DNA of 64,000 bases from Glycomyces buryatensis (GTDB lineage: Bacteria > Actinomycetota > Actinomycetes > Mycobacteriales > Micromonosporaceae), in contig NZ_STGY01000073.1 in assembly GCF_004912275.1 (NCBI RefSeq), positions 124,001-188,000 of the forward strand, read 5' to 3'. This document shows, piece after piece, positions 1-8,122 of this stretch. The first letter of the stretch is position 1. Each line of letters starts with the position of its first letter. The position numbers and the translations under genes are program-made. The notes beneath the pieces were generated by a model that was given only the letters and a program-made list of their open reading frames with translations, made no database searches and was not told the DNA's origin.

Positions 1-399
1 ATGGGCGGGGAGTGGAGCACCGCCGTCGTCGCCTGTTCTTCCACGCGGTGGCTGGAGCTGCGCCGCGGCGACGTCACCAGCCGCATCAAGACCCTCGCCA
101 CCGCCGTCGAAGACCTGTCGGTGATCGGCGGATACCTCGACGAGCCGGTCCAGGCCAGTGCTGCGCAGTCCAAGTCCTCGCTCGCCTCCCGCATCCGCGC
201 GAATCGGAGCGAGCGCCTGGAGCTGGCCGAGGTGGTCGAGTTCTGGGGCCTGCGCCGCACCGTCGACCGGCGGCTGCTCAAGAAAGCCCTGGCGACCCTC
301 CCCGACGGTGAGGTCACGCTCGCCCTCACCACCGGCAACCGGCTCCTGCTCACCGCTGGCGGTGCGCGGACCGTCGTCTCAACGGCGCCGCTCTCGTAA
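1..399 (+). CDS. Hypothetical protein, probably the 3' part of a gene entering from the left
   Basis: The frame is open from the first base of the window, so the ATG at position 1 may be internal and the true start may lie outside. The 132 visible residues are Arg/Leu/Ala-rich. The last 40 (a VDRRLLKKAL segment followed by GEVTLALTTGNRLLLTAGG) look like alternating helix and strand and faintly recall the C-terminal strands of DnaN sliding clamps, but this is too weak for a functional call. The gene is followed 80 bp later by a gene in the same direction. Confidence 0.5.
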   Translation: MGGEWSTAVVACSSTRWLELRRGDVTSRIKTLATAVEDLSVIGGYLDEPVQASAAQSKSSLASRIRANRSERLELAEVVEFWGLRRTVDRRLLKKALATLPDGEVTLALTTGNRLLLTAGGARTVVSTAPLS

Positions 400-479
400 G
401 TACCGCCAGCTACCTCCATCGGCGAGCCCTGAACGACTCGCCTCCATCCATCAAGAATCAATCCAGAAGGGACAGCCCA

Positions 480-1556
480 ATGGCTGACAACAACCGCGAC
501 AAGGTCCTGGCCTGCCTCACCGAGGCAGGAGAACCCTTGACCGTCCGCAACATCACCGCCACCACCGGTCTGAAAACCGCCGAGGTCAAGGAAGCCCTCG
601 ATTCGCTCAAGGCCGAGGACCGCACCGCATCGGCCAAGTCCGGCCGCACCGAGCAGTGGTCCCTGGCCAGCACCGACGCCAGCGACAGCCCGGACACGCC
701 CGAAAAGCAGCCCGAACCCGAGGACGAGGCGACCGAGGAACCGTCCGAGATCGACGACCAGACCGGTCCCGTGAACACCGACGAGCCCGACGTGCAGGCC
801 GTCACCGATGACGCCCAGGGCGAGGACCTCACCGACGAGGTCGAAGTCCAGGGCACCGACGACTCCGAGGCCGAGCCGCCCACCGAAGCCGACTCCGGCG
901 ACGACGCTGGGCCCGACGGCCCGAATGAGGACGAGGTGTCCGTACCCGAGCCGGTCGACCCGGAAGTCGTGTTCGCCGCGACGATGCTCGACCAGCTCGG
1001 TGAGAAAGCCACGTTCACCGTCGAGTCCTTCGCGCGGACCTGCGGGAAGACCACCGCGACCGAACGGAACCGGCTGCTGCGTGCCCTGTGGGCGCTGGCC
1101 GAGCACTACCTGCTCGACAAGTCCGACCCGAACAACGTCGACGGCGGCGAGTGGACAGTCAAGGCCCCGGGCCTGGCCGCTGCCGCCGTCGAGCGGCGCA
1201 TCCAGGCCGACGACGCGCCGAACGAGATCGAGGTCCGCACCGTCAAGCGGATGCCGTGGGCAGCGAACGGCGGTTCGAAGGCCAGCCGCAGCCCCGGGAG
1301 CAACCTCAGGGGCGACTTGAAACCCGCCAGGGTCCGGGGCGAGCTGCGCGAGCAGATCGACGCGGTCCTTGACGCGCTTCCGTCCGGCGAGGTGGTGACG
1401 CCCGGCTGGGTCGCCGAGGCCGTCCGCAAGGACGACACCCACCACCGCGAGGCCGACTCGAACGCGGTCAACAACTACCTGCGCGAGCTGCGCCTCCAAG
1501 GCCGCGTCGCCGACGCCTCCGCCGAACACGGCGGCCGCGCCTACCGCCTCGCCTGA
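480..1556 (+). CDS. Hypothetical winged-helix-like protein with acidic linker
   Basis: The product has 358 residues in three parts. Residues 1-60 look like a winged-helix DNA-binding domain (helices DKVLACLTEAG and VRNITATTGLKTAEVKEAL). Residues 65-160 are a very acidic, probably disordered linker rich in Asp, Glu, Pro and Ser. Residues 160-235 and 285-358 each resemble further helix-turn-helix modules; the last ends with a NYLRELRLQGRV helix and a short wing. The start is supported by AGAAGGGA at 465-472. A strong hairpin at 1577-1608 follows the stop. DNA binding is inferred from predicted shape only; I recognise no named family. Confidence 0.7.
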   Translation: MADNNRDKVLACLTEAGEPLTVRNITATTGLKTAEVKEALDSLKAEDRTASAKSGRTEQWSLASTDASDSPDTPEKQPEPEDEATEEPSEIDDQTGPVNTDEPDVQAVTDDAQGEDLTDEVEVQGTDDSEAEPPTEADSGDDAGPDGPNEDEVSVPEPVDPEVVFAATMLDQLGEKATFTVESFARTCGKTTATERNRLLRALWALAEHYLLDKSDPNNVDGGEWTVKAPGLAAAAVERRIQADDAPNEIEVRTVKRMPWAANGGSKASRSPGSNLRGDLKPARVRGELREQIDAVLDALPSGEVVTPGWVAEAVRKDDTHHREADSNAVNNYLRELRLQGRVADASAEHGGRAYRLA

Positions 1557-1576
1557 CCAATCCACCAACACCACAC

Positions 1577-1608
1577 CGAGGGCCGACAACTGCGGTTGTC
1601 GGCCCTCG
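1577..1608 (+). terminator. Perfect 14-bp hairpin between accessory genes
   Basis: CGAGGGCCGACAAC and its exact complement flank a TGCG tetraloop. No U-tract follows. It lies 20 bp after one stop codon and 45 bp before the next start, so it may terminate, attenuate or protect an mRNA end. Confidence 0.75.
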
Positions 1609-1652
1609 CGCTGTCCAACCACGCCAACAAGAAAGGAAGAGAGGAACCCCAG

Positions 1653-2390
1653 ATGGGACGCAAGACCTACACCGAAGAGGAGAAGGCCGCGTTCAAAGAA
1701 CGCGACCGGGAACTGGCCGAAGCGGCCGACGCCGCCCTGGCCGCACCAGGGGCCGGAGCTAGAGCAACCGAGGTCGCGCTGCGCTCGCCGAAACTGGCGG
1801 CCTACAGCCTCCGCAACCACATGATGCTCGCCCTCCAAGCCGAACAGGCCGGGATCGAGCTGCGCGATGTCGACACCGGCCGCGGATGGAAGGAACGCGG
1901 TCGCACTCCCCGCAAGGGATCCAAGGCGGTCATGCGGATCGTCTACCCGATCACGCCCAAGTCCGGCGAAGCCGACACCAGCGAGGACGGCGAGACCCCG
2001 AAGACGCGGTTCCGCACCAAGGCGGTCTTCGAGATCGACCAGACCGACGAAAGCGAGACCTTCACTTCCGATCCCAAGGTGGCACCGGAAAGCGACCCGG
2101 CCCGGATCTGGCATGACCGGCTCCTCCGCGAAGCCGCGAGCCTGGGCTACACCGTCCGGTACACGCGTCCCGACGAGGCCGCAGCGCTCGCTGTCACCGA
2201 CGGCGAGTCGAAGACGATCGCCGTGGCCGCCGCCGACCCGCTCGCGCTCGCACCCGAAGCCCTCGGCGCGCTGGCCGATCGCCTCGCCGAGGCACTGACG
2301 GCCGCGCGGGCCGACGGTTCGGCGAAGCCGAACGCGACTGCTGCACGTCAGGCCGGTCCCGATGCGGGCACGGTCCTCGAATTCGACTGA
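1653..2390 (+). CDS. ArdC-like antirestriction / ssDNA-binding domain protein
   Basis: The product has 245 residues. Residues 40-105 carry the pattern of the ArdC N-terminal ssDNA-binding domain found in conjugative elements: SLRNHMMLALQAE, then a GRGWKERGR segment and RKGSKAVMRIVYP. The zinc-peptidase C-terminal domain of full ArdC is not evident; the second half (130-245) contains a DPARIWHDRLLREAASLGY helix and an Ala-rich end. In known elements such proteins protect incoming single-stranded DNA from restriction. The start at 1653 is chosen for the GAAAGGAAGAGAGGA stretch just upstream; an in-frame start at 1596 falls inside the hairpin. Family call is from recalled motifs. Confidence 0.6.
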   Translation: MGRKTYTEEEKAAFKERDRELAEAADAALAAPGAGARATEVALRSPKLAAYSLRNHMMLALQAEQAGIELRDVDTGRGWKERGRTPRKGSKAVMRIVYPITPKSGEADTSEDGETPKTRFRTKAVFEIDQTDESETFTSDPKVAPESDPARIWHDRLLREAASLGYTVRYTRPDEAAALAVTDGESKTIAVAAADPLALAPEALGALADRLAEALTAARADGSAKPNATAARQAGPDAGTVLEFD

Positions 2391-2393
2391 TCC

Positions 2394-2425
2394 GAGTGGG
2401 ACCACGCTTCGGCGCGGTCCCACTC
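2394..2425 (+). terminator. Hairpin with UUCG loop between accessory genes
   Basis: GAGTGGGACC pairs exactly with GGTCCCACTC; the inner part closes over a TTCG tetraloop with one mismatch. It starts 3 bp after a stop codon and ends about 20 bp before the next TTG start. No U-tract. Confidence 0.75.
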
Positions 2426-2445
2426 CTCCAGTTTGGAGGCATCCG

Positions 2446-3123
2446 TTGGGACGCATCACCATCACCAGCCGATCCGCTCCGCAGCTCGGTCGAACACGCG
2501 CCGACTTCGTCGATGACTGGACGGCCCCGGCCACCTACTACGACTTGTCCGGCCCCCGCATCAGCGGCAGCGTCACCGTCTGGGCCGTAGCGGAACTCAG
2601 GGCCGACGAGGCTCCGAGCTTGGAGGTCTGCGAGGTCCACATGGCCCTCGGCCGTACCGACCCGTTCGAGTCTCACGGTTCCGCAGGCCGCCGTGGGCTG
2701 GACAACCCGCTGATCGTCAATGGTGTCGAGATCGCTCGCGACCGGACCAGCACCTACTTCTCGCCCGCGCATCTGGCCGACCGCAAGCACTCCGAGGGAG
2801 GCCATCTGAGTTGGCGTCTCCCCGATCGCTCTCGGGAAACCGCGCAGGCGCTGCTGCGGTACGTCGCCGCGCACTGGGCCAGGCGAGATCCGCACTTCCT
2901 GGTCTTCCGCATCAACGCCGTCCAACGGGCGCTCGCGGCCTGGAACTGCGAACGTCGAAGCCGCATGACCGGGGCATACCGCGGTGTCCTCGAACGACAT
3001 CGCACCCTCACACGCCTACGAGCCGTCGCCGACAGCGCGCACCACTTCCGTCTGGCGCTGCCTCCCGGACCCGCCCCCGCCACATCGGAGGCCGCCCCTG
3101 TTCCACCCGCCCAAGGGCAATGA
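2446..3123 (+). CDS. Hypothetical accessory protein
   Basis: A 225-residue product read from a TTG codon preceded by TTTGGAGG at 2432-2439; this start is preferred to an upstream ATG at 2362, which overlaps the previous gene and the intergenic hairpin. The sequence is mixed: a strand-rich N-terminal half (SGSVTVWAVAEL, SLEVCEVHMAL), a central FSPAHLADRKH segment, and a helical, Arg-rich C-terminal half ending in a Pro/Ala tail. No signal peptide, membrane segment or recognised motif. Its position among similarly spaced genes suggests mobile-element cargo. Confidence 0.6.
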   Translation: MGRITITSRSAPQLGRTRADFVDDWTAPATYYDLSGPRISGSVTVWAVAELRADEAPSLEVCEVHMALGRTDPFESHGSAGRRGLDNPLIVNGVEIARDRTSTYFSPAHLADRKHSEGGHLSWRLPDRSRETAQALLRYVAAHWARRDPHFLVFRINAVQRALAAWNCERRSRMTGAYRGVLERHRTLTRLRAVADSAHHFRLALPPGPAPATSEAAPVPPAQGQ

Positions 3124-3144
3124 CGCTCTCGATCGACCACCCGC

Positions 3145-3178
3145 GCCCGCCGGACCTCGTGTCCCGGCGGGCATTTTC
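3145..3178 (+). terminator. Hairpin followed by a short T-run
   Basis: GCCCGCCGG (3145-3153) pairs with CCGGCGGGC (3164-3172) and is followed by ATTTTCC, a reasonable intrinsic terminator between two accessory genes. Confidence 0.7.
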
Positions 3179-3204
3179 CGCTGCACCGAAAGGAGTCCGC
3201 CGCT

Positions 3205-3942
3205 ATGGACTACGCCACCGCCGCCACCGAGCACTCCACCTTCCACTGGCTCACCACCGAAAGCATCTGGGACGCAGACCCCGACGTCTACGACATGATC
3301 GCCCGTGCGGCCAGGGAAATTCACTGGGCCAGCGTCACCCACAGGCCCACCGCCGCCGCAGTCCACTGCGAACTCGTATTCGACTACCTCACCACCGGTC
3401 TGATCGCCGCCACCGGCGCCGCCGAGCGGACCGTATGGATCGGCAAGGCCAGCCGCTCCCGCACCAAGCCCATCCCACACACCCTCACGGGCGTCCGGGA
3501 GATCACCGATGAGGGCACCCGCGCGCTCCTCCTGCTCACCGGTGCCGAACAACCGGTTCCGGTCGCAGTGTGGGAGCAGGCGCTGCTCGGTCCCGCCGTA
3601 GACACCTCATGTGCCGCAGCGGCACACCGCTATTGCCACGGCCGCGACGACCAGGGCCGGGCCTGCGGGTGCCGGTGCGGATGCCGCTGGCCCGACCGGC
3701 TCGCGGCCTACCAGGGTCTCGCCGCCGGCGACGAAGCGACCGACCCGGCATTGACGTGGTCCTTCACCGTCACCAGTTCGCCCCAGCTCCAAAAGACCGG
3801 AAGCCTCGCCCTGGAAGTCCAAGGCGCCGACGAACCGTGCGCCGAGCTGTTCTACCGACAGCCCACAGAGCCGGTCATCGTCCACAACGCCTGGCGTCTG
3901 TCCCGGACCGACGAGGCAACCGAGCCGCCGTCGTCGGCCTAA
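3205..3942 (+). CDS. Hypothetical protein with Cys-rich centre
   Basis: The product has 245 residues with AAAGGAG nine bases before the ATG. The middle (about residues 133-162) has six cysteines and two histidines in a short span (CAAAAHRYCHG, then CGCRCGCRW), which could bind zinc. The N-terminal half is helical with a conserved-looking FDYLTTGLIAATGA segment; the C-terminal half is strand-rich. No recognised family. A hairpin follows at 4002-4023. Probably a cytoplasmic mobile-element protein of unknown role. Confidence 0.6.
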   Translation: MDYATAATEHSTFHWLTTESIWDADPDVYDMIARAAREIHWASVTHRPTAAAVHCELVFDYLTTGLIAATGAAERTVWIGKASRSRTKPIPHTLTGVREITDEGTRALLLLTGAEQPVPVAVWEQALLGPAVDTSCAAAAHRYCHGRDDQGRACGCRCGCRWPDRLAAYQGLAAGDEATDPALTWSFTVTSSPQLQKTGSLALEVQGADEPCAELFYRQPTEPVIVHNAWRLSRTDEATEPPSSA

Positions 3943-4001
3943 CCGTCGACTCGCCACCATGCGCGCGGTCCGGCCGTTCGACCGGCCCGCGCCGTTCCCG
4001 A

Positions 4002-4027
4002 CGGCCCGCGCCGCTGCGGGCCGTTTC
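4002..4027 (+). terminator. Hairpin followed by TTTCTCG
   Basis: CGGCCCGC (4002-4009) pairs with GCGGGCCG (4016-4023) and runs into TTTCTC, between two accessory genes. Confidence 0.6.
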
Positions 4028-4056
4028 TCGTCCCTTCGCATCGAAAGGTCATCATC

Positions 4057-4851
4057 ATGTCCGCCAACCACTTCACCGCTGCGGTAGCCCCGCCCGCCGT
4101 CACTGCCGACAACCACGGGCTGAGTGTCGCGGCCACTGCCACGCTCGACTACGCCGCCTGTTCCCTGAACCTCGCCGGACACCAGCCCCTCACCGAAGTC
4201 TGGGCACAGACCGCATGCATCGTCGCGGCGCTGCCCGGCCAGGTAATCGACGAAAGCGACCTCGATCCGGGCGGCGGCTGGCCGGGCGAGGGATTGCACG
4301 TGCTCGACCGGCGCAGCCCCAGCAGCTTCGCCTACGATCTGACCGCACTCGGGTTCGATGCGCGCGCCGAGACCATCTGGGACGACACGGCCCGCCTCAA
4401 CTTCGCCGACGCCCCGCGCCGCCTCCACCTGCTCACCGTCGAGACACCGTTGGCGCTCGCGGCCGCGACCGTAACGGACGATCAGGCACGACCTTCGAGG
4501 GCGGCCGTACTGGGTCGATACGAGATCCGTCCGGGCCGGTACCTGTTCGCCGAGATCATCACCGCCGCCGGAACCCGAACGATGCTCCACGGCATCTGGG
4601 CCTGCCCAGGCGACATGACTACCGAATCGCTGGCCGAGGTCGAAGGGTTCGACGCCTGGCAGATCAACGCAGCCTGCGCTTCGTGCGGGCGAGCCTGGAT
4701 CGCCTGCGCCGGATCGGCATGGTTCCGACCCGACCCCGACGACGTCGGCAACGACCTCGACTGGCATTACGAGGACGCCACTACCGCCAGGGGCGAGGCG
4801 ATCGATTGCCCGATCGGCTGGTGCCCCGGCCGCGTCGACTTCACCGTCTAG
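4057..4851 (+). CDS. Hypothetical accessory protein with one CxxC
   Basis: The product has 264 residues with GAAAGG nine bases before the ATG. A CASCGRAWIACAG segment near residues 207-219 and a later CPIGWCPG segment suggest a small zinc- or disulfide-stabilised region. The rest is mixed alpha/beta with no signal peptide or membrane segment. It resembles its left neighbour in general make-up (about 250 residues, central-to-C-terminal Cys cluster), so the two could be distant paralogues; that is inference. About 150 bp of DNA with no obvious hairpin separate it from the next gene. Confidence 0.6.
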   Translation: MSANHFTAAVAPPAVTADNHGLSVAATATLDYAACSLNLAGHQPLTEVWAQTACIVAALPGQVIDESDLDPGGGWPGEGLHVLDRRSPSSFAYDLTALGFDARAETIWDDTARLNFADAPRRLHLLTVETPLALAAATVTDDQARPSRAAVLGRYEIRPGRYLFAEIITAAGTRTMLHGIWACPGDMTTESLAEVEGFDAWQINAACASCGRAWIACAGSAWFRPDPDDVGNDLDWHYEDATTARGEAIDCPIGWCPGRVDFTV

Positions 4852-5000
4852 GAACCCGGCGTTGAGCACCGAAACTCCGGCGATCAACGTCTGGCGGCTC
4901 GACAGAGGCAACCCCGACAAGCCCGACACCGAGCCATCGCCATAGCTCAACCCAGCAGCCATTCCTCCGCAATATCCGCACGATGAGGAAGGAGCCCATC

Positions 5001-5648
5001 ATGGGTTCACGCTCGATCACCAAGATCACCTTCACCGACACAACCGTCCGGCTCTACCTCCACTGGGGCTCGCCGGAATACCAGATCCCGAACATGGCCG
5101 AGTTCATCTTCTGGGCCTGGACACTCGACAAACCCTGGACTGCCGACAGCTACCGCGCCTACCTCGACACGGTCAGCGACGGCTCCCTCCCGGCAGAACC
5201 GACCGACGGGTTCCACGGCGACCTGGAGCACTACTACCGCATCACGATCGGGGAGAACGGCCAGGTCACCTACGTCTACAAGCACCTCAACTTCGACGCC
5301 GAGGACTGGGCTGTCGAGTTCCAGGCAGAAAACCGCGCCGAGCTGTACGACGAAGCAATCCGCCAACTCGAAGCCCACCGTCGATGGGTCGCCGACGCCA
5401 TCGAAGCGAACCCGAAAGCGGTGCACTACGAGCAAGACCTCGCCGCGATCGACCACCACCTGCACGAAGCCCGCCTGTACGCACAGGTCGAAGCACTGCC
5501 CGGCGTGCCCGCGTCGGCCTGCCAGTCCGACTTCCACGCCGAGCACTCGTGCGAGCGAGACCAGTGCTCGATCTGGACCCCCGAACTGACCGAAATCGCC
5601 GACCGGCCACCCCGTCGAGGAGACCACGACGACGGCAGCCAGGACTGA
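5001..5648 (+). CDS. Hypothetical protein
   Basis: The product has 215 residues. The start at 5001 is chosen because AGGAAGGAG lies 7 bases upstream; an ATG at 4983 is in frame but lacks such a site. Aromatic-rich N-terminal half (LYLHWGSPEYQIPNMAEFIFWAW), then a long amphipathic helix (residues 105-165, ENRAELYDEAIRQLEAHRRW) that could form a coiled coil, and a charged tail with a C-x5-C-x3-C arrangement near residues 178-192. No recognised family. A perfect 14-bp hairpin follows at 5661-5692. Confidence 0.6.
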   Translation: MGSRSITKITFTDTTVRLYLHWGSPEYQIPNMAEFIFWAWTLDKPWTADSYRAYLDTVSDGSLPAEPTDGFHGDLEHYYRITIGENGQVTYVYKHLNFDAEDWAVEFQAENRAELYDEAIRQLEAHRRWVADAIEANPKAVHYEQDLAAIDHHLHEARLYAQVEALPGVPASACQSDFHAEHSCERDQCSIWTPELTEIADRPPRRGDHDDGSQD

Positions 5649-5660
5649 ACCAACCGGCCC

Positions 5661-5692
5661 CAGGTGGCCCGAGCAGATGCTCGGGCCACCTG
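5661..5692 (+). terminator. Perfect 14-bp hairpin ending the cargo block
   Basis: CAGGTGGCCCGAGC and its exact complement surround an AGAT tetraloop. A run of six T follows about 20 bp later (5711-5716). Confidence 0.8.
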
Positions 5693-5810
5693 CCCGCACG
5701 CGAACCCGGCTTTTTTCATGCCCGAAATCGGCTGTACCAACCAGCGTTCACCGCTGCCGGATTACCAGCGCGGGAGTATAGCTCCGACCCGCCCTGACTG
5801 TCCATTCACA

Positions 5811-5863
5811 ACCGATCACACGCGGGCACAACCGGTCACAGTGCAGGTCAGAGGCCGGTCACA
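5811..5863 (+). repeat. Three direct repeats (RCCGRTCACA) upstream of the methyltransferase operon
   Basis: ACCGATCACA (5811-5820), ACCGGTCACA (5831-5840) and GCCGGTCACA (5854-5863) occur in the same orientation at 20- and 23-bp steps, about two helical turns apart, just before the 5913 gene. They are candidate operator or iteron sites. Confidence 0.5.
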
Positions 5864-5912
5864 AGATGCGGTTCTTCTATGACTGGAAGCAAACGGCCCC
5901 TGCGCCACCGCC

Positions 5913-6554
5913 ATGACGACACCACCGAACCACCGACCCGGACACATCGACGTCCCCTTGAACGTCTGGCCCGGCCCCGCCACCACCGCCGAAATCACCA
6001 CCCAGGTCGCCGCCCGCCTGGCCGCGCCAGGCGAGAGCGTCACTGTCATCGACGCCGACATCGATCCGTCCGATCTCGTGGCCACCGGCCGCCGGGTCAC
6101 CGCGATCGCGACCTCACGCCGGGACGCGGGCGCCGTCCTCGCCGAGCTCCCCGCCCTCCCGGTGGCCGACCGTTCGCGCCTGACCATGCTGTACTCGCCC
6201 CGGGCAGCCCTGGCCGATACGCTCGCGCGCTTCGCAGGCCGCTCTCGCCTGACCATCGCCCCGGCCCGATTGACCGCGCTGCCGGACATTTGGGCCGGAG
6301 CGGTCGCCACCCTTCAGCCCGCGGGCCGACTGGCCCTCATCGACGCCGCCGGCCCGGCAGACCTACCGCCTGTGGCCACCAACGACCTGGTCTTCCAGGC
6401 GCACATCGTCTGCGCGGCCACCGAGGTCTACGAACACGCCGCCGCCGAGGCCGAGGAGCTGGACGAGGAGTTCGCCCTGCCCGAGGCGCTGACCCGCGTC
6501 CACCGGGACGTGGCGCTGTTCTGCCGCACCGACTTCGCCGGAGGTGAGCGATGA
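5913..6554 (+). CDS. Hypothetical protein, partner of the adjacent DNA methyltransferase
   Basis: The product has 213 residues. A succession of strands (SVTVIDADI, RRVTAIATS, RLTMLYSP, and GRLALIDAAG after a helix) resembles a Rossmann/SAM-methyltransferase fold, but the glycine-rich SAM motif is missing, so it may be a degenerate or non-catalytic partner. It has no membrane segment. Its stop overlaps the next start (ATGA), which implies translational coupling and a joint job with the methyltransferase. Three direct repeats lie upstream. An upstream in-frame ATG was not chosen for lack of evidence. Confidence 0.55.
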   Translation: MTTPPNHRPGHIDVPLNVWPGPATTAEITTQVAARLAAPGESVTVIDADIDPSDLVATGRRVTAIATSRRDAGAVLAELPALPVADRSRLTMLYSPRAALADTLARFAGRSRLTIAPARLTALPDIWAGAVATLQPAGRLALIDAAGPADLPPVATNDLVFQAHIVCAATEVYEHAAAEAEELDEEFALPEALTRVHRDVALFCRTDFAGGER

Positions 6555-7405
6555 ACGCCCCGCGTCAGCTCGCATCGATCTGGGCGAGTGGCCAACAGCA
6601 CCAGCGGACCCAGCGCGCAGGCCGCTACACGAAAGCCTCCACCGAACACCCCGCGAAGATGCCGCCAGCGCTCGCCGCCCACGCCATCGCCGCTTATTCA
6701 CGGCGCGGCGACCTCGTAGTCGATCCGATGTGCGGGATCGGCACGAGCGTGGTCGAGGCGATGCATCTGGGACGGGACGCCATCGGTGTCGACTGCGAGC
6801 CGCCCTGGGTCGACATGGCCGTCGACAACATCGACCTCGCCACCGCCCAGGGCGCGGCCGGAACCGGCTCAGTGCGGTGCGGCGATGCACGCGACCTGCC
6901 CGACCTTCTTCCGCTCGGAGCGGTCGGCGACGTCGCCCTCATCTTGGCCTCACCGCCGTACGGGCTCTACGGGCACGCCCGCGTCCGCACCTACACCGGG
7001 CCCGGCCGCCTCGCCGCGACCAGTGAGCACCCCTTCATCCACCGGCCCCATCCCGGCCAGCTCGCCCTCACCGGCCCCGACCGCTTCGCGGCCGGTCTCG
7101 CTGAAGTCCTCCTCGCCTGCCACGAGGTACTTCGGCCAGGAGGGTTCCTGGTCCTCACCGGCCGGCCCTACCGTGCTGCCGGACTCCTGATCGACCTGCC
7201 CGGCGAGCTCGCCGCCACCGCTGCCGTCTGCGGGTTCGACCTCCACGCCCGCCACGTCGCACTCCTGGCCTCCTGGAACGACGGGGTCCTGCGTCCCCAT
7301 CACTCCTTCTTCGGGCTTCACCACGCCCGCCGCCTCGCCCGGATGGGTTTTCCTGCGCATCTGTGCGTCCACGAAGACGTCATCGTCGCCCGGAGGCCCA
7401 GGTGA
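6551..7405 (+). CDS. Site-specific DNA methyltransferase (N4-cytosine/N6-adenine class)
   Basis: The product has 284 residues. Motif I (SAM binding) is DPMCGIGTSVVEA at residues 58-70, an acidic GVDCEPPW follows as motif II, and the catalytic motif IV is SPPYG at 134-138. SPPY is typical of N4-cytosine enzymes, while N6-adenine enzymes usually carry DPPY or NPPY, so m4C is the more likely product. Motif I precedes motif IV. A VLRPGGFLVLTG strand near residue 196 completes the fold. No restriction endonuclease is adjacent, so it is probably an orphan modification enzyme of the mobile element, protecting it from host restriction. It overlaps both neighbours by 4 bp. Confidence 0.85.
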   Translation: MNAPRQLASIWASGQQHQRTQRAGRYTKASTEHPAKMPPALAAHAIAAYSRRGDLVVDPMCGIGTSVVEAMHLGRDAIGVDCEPPWVDMAVDNIDLATAQGAAGTGSVRCGDARDLPDLLPLGAVGDVALILASPPYGLYGHARVRTYTGPGRLAATSEHPFIHRPHPGQLALTGPDRFAAGLAEVLLACHEVLRPGGFLVLTGRPYRAAGLLIDLPGELAATAAVCGFDLHARHVALLASWNDGVLRPHHSFFGLHHARRLARMGFPAHLCVHEDVIVARRPR

Positions 7406-8019
7406 CCACCACATCTGAGAGGACGCTGTTGGAATCAGCCGGGAGCTACGCGAAGCAGATGGCCGACTCACCGGCCTTCGACTATGTGGCGAACCGCCGG
7501 GGCATCACCGACCCGGCCTTGATCCGGCGCCTCGGCCTCGGATACGTCGGTGAGCCATCGACAAGCCACGAGCGGTTCCAAGGTATGTTGGCCGTCCCAT
7601 ACCTGCGGCACGGCTACTCGGGCCCGAACGTCACCACGATTCGCTTCGCGTGTATCGCTGACGACTGTGCACACGAGCACCACGACAAGATCAGCTCACT
7701 ACCCGGTCACGGGGTGCGCCTCTACAACACCCGTGACCTGCTCGCACCGGCAGACGAAATCTGCATCTGCCTGGGCGAGTGGGACACCATCACCGCCCTC
7801 ACTTACGGCCTCCACGCTGTTGGCGTCCAAAGCGTCACTGGCTGGAAACCCTACATGGCCCAGGCGTTCCAGGGCTACAAAAAGGTCAGGATCTTCACCC
7901 GGATCGGCGACCGGGACCAATCGATGCAGTGGGCGAACGAACTGGCCGCGCAGATCCCCGCCGCCATTGTCGAGTCACACCCGGTTGCTCGAGGAGAACC
8001 AGCGGCGTTACGCCCTTGA
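7402..8019 (+). CDS. Phage-type Toprim primase, apparently truncated
   Basis: The product has 205 residues and starts at GTG 7402 (GGAGG upstream, GTGA overlap with the methyltransferase). The layout is that of actinophage/ICE Toprim proteins: an N-terminal SPAFDYVANRRGI helix and LGLGYVG, then MLAVPYLR, HHDKISSLPGHGVRLYNT, the Toprim glutamate in LGEWD (125-128), and a second acidic motif GDRD (169-172). The Toprim fold needs this Glu and two Asp for metal binding. The frame then stops at RPAALRP-like residues, while another frame continues with a plausible Lys-rich C-terminus to 8122. The gene is therefore either frameshifted near 7985 or fused to debris. Confidence 0.6.
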   Translation: MTTTSERTLLESAGSYAKQMADSPAFDYVANRRGITDPALIRRLGLGYVGEPSTSHERFQGMLAVPYLRHGYSGPNVTTIRFACIADDCAHEHHDKISSLPGHGVRLYNTRDLLAPADEICICLGEWDTITALTYGLHAVGVQSVTGWKPYMAQAFQGYKKVRIFTRIGDRDQSMQWANELAAQIPAAIVESHPVARGEPAALRP

Positions 8020-8122
8020 AGTCGAGCAGGGGCTCCACCTGAAGAGCAAGGCTGCCAAGAAGTCCGCGAAGAAGGCTCCCAAGGCTGAGGTCTCGGTCCA
8101 GGATTCGCTGTTCGATATCTGA
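7985..8122 (+). pseudogene. C-terminal gene fragment in another frame (ends QDSLFDI)
   Basis: From about 7985 the +1 frame reads LLEENQRRYALEVEQGL, then a Lys/Ala-rich stretch, and ends SVQDSLFDI at 8122. It has normal high-GC codon use but no start of its own, and it overlaps the last 35 bp of the Toprim gene. It looks like the 3' end of a larger protein, left by a deletion or joined by frameshift. Confidence 0.45.
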
